Shown here one piece after another: positions 6,592-7,867 of a stretch of 7,867 nt of DNA. How positions within the stretch are numbered: position 1 is the first letter of the stretch; each line of letters starts with the position of its first letter. A model generated the notes under the pieces. That model saw only the letters and a program-made list of their open reading frames with translations. It searched no databases and was not told the origin of the DNA. Made by a program: the position numbers and the translations under genes. The stretch lies in the NCBI GenBank assembly GCA_002683515.1, contig NYTN01000030.1, forward strand, positions 1 to 7,867. The letters run 5' to 3'. The DNA is from Rhodobiaceae bacterium (GTDB lineage: Bacteria > Pseudomonadota > Alphaproteobacteria > RS24).

Positions 6592-7867
6592 TTGACGACC
6601 CACTCAACAGAAGAGTCAACATCAAATTCCATCACAGGCTTGTGCCGTGACTGTACCACTCGCGTCGAAAGCCTTAAGGCTGACAGCAAACCAACGAGGT
6701 GCCCCAGTTGTAAAAGCCCGCGCTTACTTTTCCATCCAGAACTTTTTAACCTAGGAATTACTCATATCGACTGCGATGCATTTTTCGCAGCCATTGAAAA
6801 ACGTGATAACCCCGAATTGGAGGATAAACCTGTCATTATTGGTGGCGGTCAAAGAGGTGTTGTCGCCACCGCATGCTACATTGCGCGTATTCGCGGCGTA
6901 AAATCTGCTATGCCAATGTTTAAGGCTTTAAAATTATGTCCCGATGCCATTGTTATAAAACCTCAAATGGAAAAATATGCCGAGGCAGGATACCAAATTC
7001 GAGAATTAATGAAAGAATTAACACCCCTCGTTCAACCTATCTCGATAGATGAAGCCTTTTTGGACCTGCGTGGGACGGAAAAACTGCATGGGCTCACTCC
7101 TGCTGAAACAATTATAAATCTCGTCAGAAACATTCGCAAAACTGTCGGCATCGCCGTATCTGTTGGCCTTAGCCACAATAAATTTCTTGCTAAATTATCC
7201 TCTGATCTCGATAAACCGAATGGCTTTACGGTCATTGGACAGTCAGAAACACTTGATATACTCGCACCAATGCCTGTTGGAAAAATATGGGGCGTCGGGC
7301 AAGCAATGCAGAAAAAACTTTCTGCTAATGGTGTAAAAACAATCGGACACCTCCAAAATCTGGAGGAGGCATTTTTGCTGAAGGAATATGGCAATATCGG
7401 GCAACATTTGTTTAGGCTTTCTCATGGACTGGATGACAGGATTGTTTCTCCAGAACGGGAAGCAAAAAGTATTTCTTCAGAGACAACTTTTGATAAAGAT
7501 ATTTCAGATGCAGACAGCCTTTCTAAAACACTCTGGAGTTTAAGCGAGAAAGTATCCTTGAGATGTAAGAAAGCCAGCAAGGGTGGCAAGACTGTTGTTC
7601 TAAAACTTAAAACCGTAAATTTTAAATCGCTCACTCGGAACCGCACCCTTCCCGTTTCAACCTGTATGGCTGAAAGAATTTATAGTGCTGGAAACGAAAT
7701 GCTGAATGCAGAACTCCAAAACAACCCCAGAACAGCTTATCGACTGATCGGTATTGGTGTTACCGGACTTGTAGAGGCTGAGTTCGCTGATATGCCTGAT
7801 CTCGTTTCTACGGATAAAAGAAACTTGAAAGCTGAATTGGCTATGGACAAAATTCGCATTAAGTTCG
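6592..7867 (+). CDS. dinB: DNA polymerase IV (Y family) with N-terminal zinc ribbon, 3'-truncated
   Basis: Y-family translesion polymerase; the frame is open from 6568 to the window edge. The palm motifs are HIDCDAFFAAIEKRD, with metal ligand D60 and the steric-gate aromatic following, and SIDEAFLD, with D153 and E154. SVGLSHNKFLAKLSSDLDKP and the helix-hairpin-helix IWGVGQAMQKKL follow, then the little-finger domain. The window ends near KIRIKF, so roughly the last tens of residues, including any beta-clamp motif, are lost. Before the palm is a zinc ribbon with C18, C21, C37 and C40 (LCRDC, CPSC). No in-frame ATG precedes the palm, so TTG 6592 is the best start, with a weak GGA six bases upstream; TTG 6640 would cut into the ribbon. 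I see no alphaproteobacterial LexA box (GTTC-N7-GTTC) upstream. Confidence 0.93.
   Translation, partial: MTTHSTEESTSNSITGLCRDCTTRVESLKADSKPTRCPSCKSPRLLFHPELFNLGITHIDCDAFFAAIEKRDNPELEDKPVIIGGGQRGVVATACYIARIRGVKSAMPMFKALKLCPDAIVIKPQMEKYAEAGYQIRELMKELTPLVQPISIDEAFLDLRGTEKLHGLTPAETIINLVRNIRKTVGIAVSVGLSHNKFLAKLSSDLDKPNGFTVIGQSETLDILAPMPVGKIWGVGQAMQKKLSANGVKTIGHLQNLEEAFLLKEYGNIGQHLFRLSHGLDDRIVSPEREAKSISSETTFDKDISDADSLSKTLWSLSEKVSLRCKKASKGGKTVVLKLKTVNFKSLTRNRTLPVSTCMAERIYSAGNEMLNAELQNNPRTAYRLIGIGVTGLVEAEFADMPDLVSTDKRNLKAELAMDKIRIKF

Noticed and set aside
5540..6600. LexA (SOS) box upstream of the dinB unit
   Set aside because: I looked for the alphaproteobacterial GTTC-N7-GTTC pattern in the DUF3572 upstream gap and before dinB and saw none.
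7032..7646. Minus-strand open frames opposite dinB
   Set aside because: They are shadows of the plus-strand polymerase frame, with no recognisable protein features or Shine-Dalgarno.

Overview
The window looks like a contig from an alphaproteobacterium with a moderately AT-rich genome. The protein sequences are alphaproteobacterial in style: a TopA with a single visible zinc cluster, an RNase R with an N-terminal winged helix, a zinc-free 55-residue L33, a DUF3572-like protein, and a Pol IV with an N-terminal zinc ribbon. The gene neighbourhood points the same way, because topA, rnr, a NUDIX gene, rpmG, DUF3572 and dinB cluster in many Rhizobiales and Caulobacter relatives. I cannot place it below class from sequence alone.

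Layout, all genes on the + strand: topA (5'-truncated, from about 42 to 1949); a 120-base gap with a possible weak terminator and a foldable leader; rnr (2070-4430, GTG start); a NUDIX hydrolase (best start 4443, to 5219); a short gap with a plausible promoter; rpmG (5293-5460); a clear rho-independent terminator (5494-5517); DUF3572 (5613-5906); a HAD-like hydrolase (5925-6575); and dinB (TTG start at 6592, running off the right edge). The terminator splits the window into two units: topA/rnr/NUDIX/rpmG, and DUF3572/HAD/dinB with gaps of only 16-18 bases.

Functionally this is housekeeping: relaxation of negative supercoils (TopA), structured RNA decay (RNase R), clean-up of a nucleotide or CoA-type diphosphate (NUDIX), the large ribosomal subunit (L33), and error-prone lesion bypass (Pol IV), with two small proteins of unproven role.

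I see no new multi-gene system, mobile element, CRISPR array or RNA gene. The most notable points are an inverted copy of topA sequence at the very left edge, which looks like an amplification or assembly chimera; a 10-C run inside topA; a foldable leader before rnr; and the absence of divK/pleD from the place where relatives carry them.
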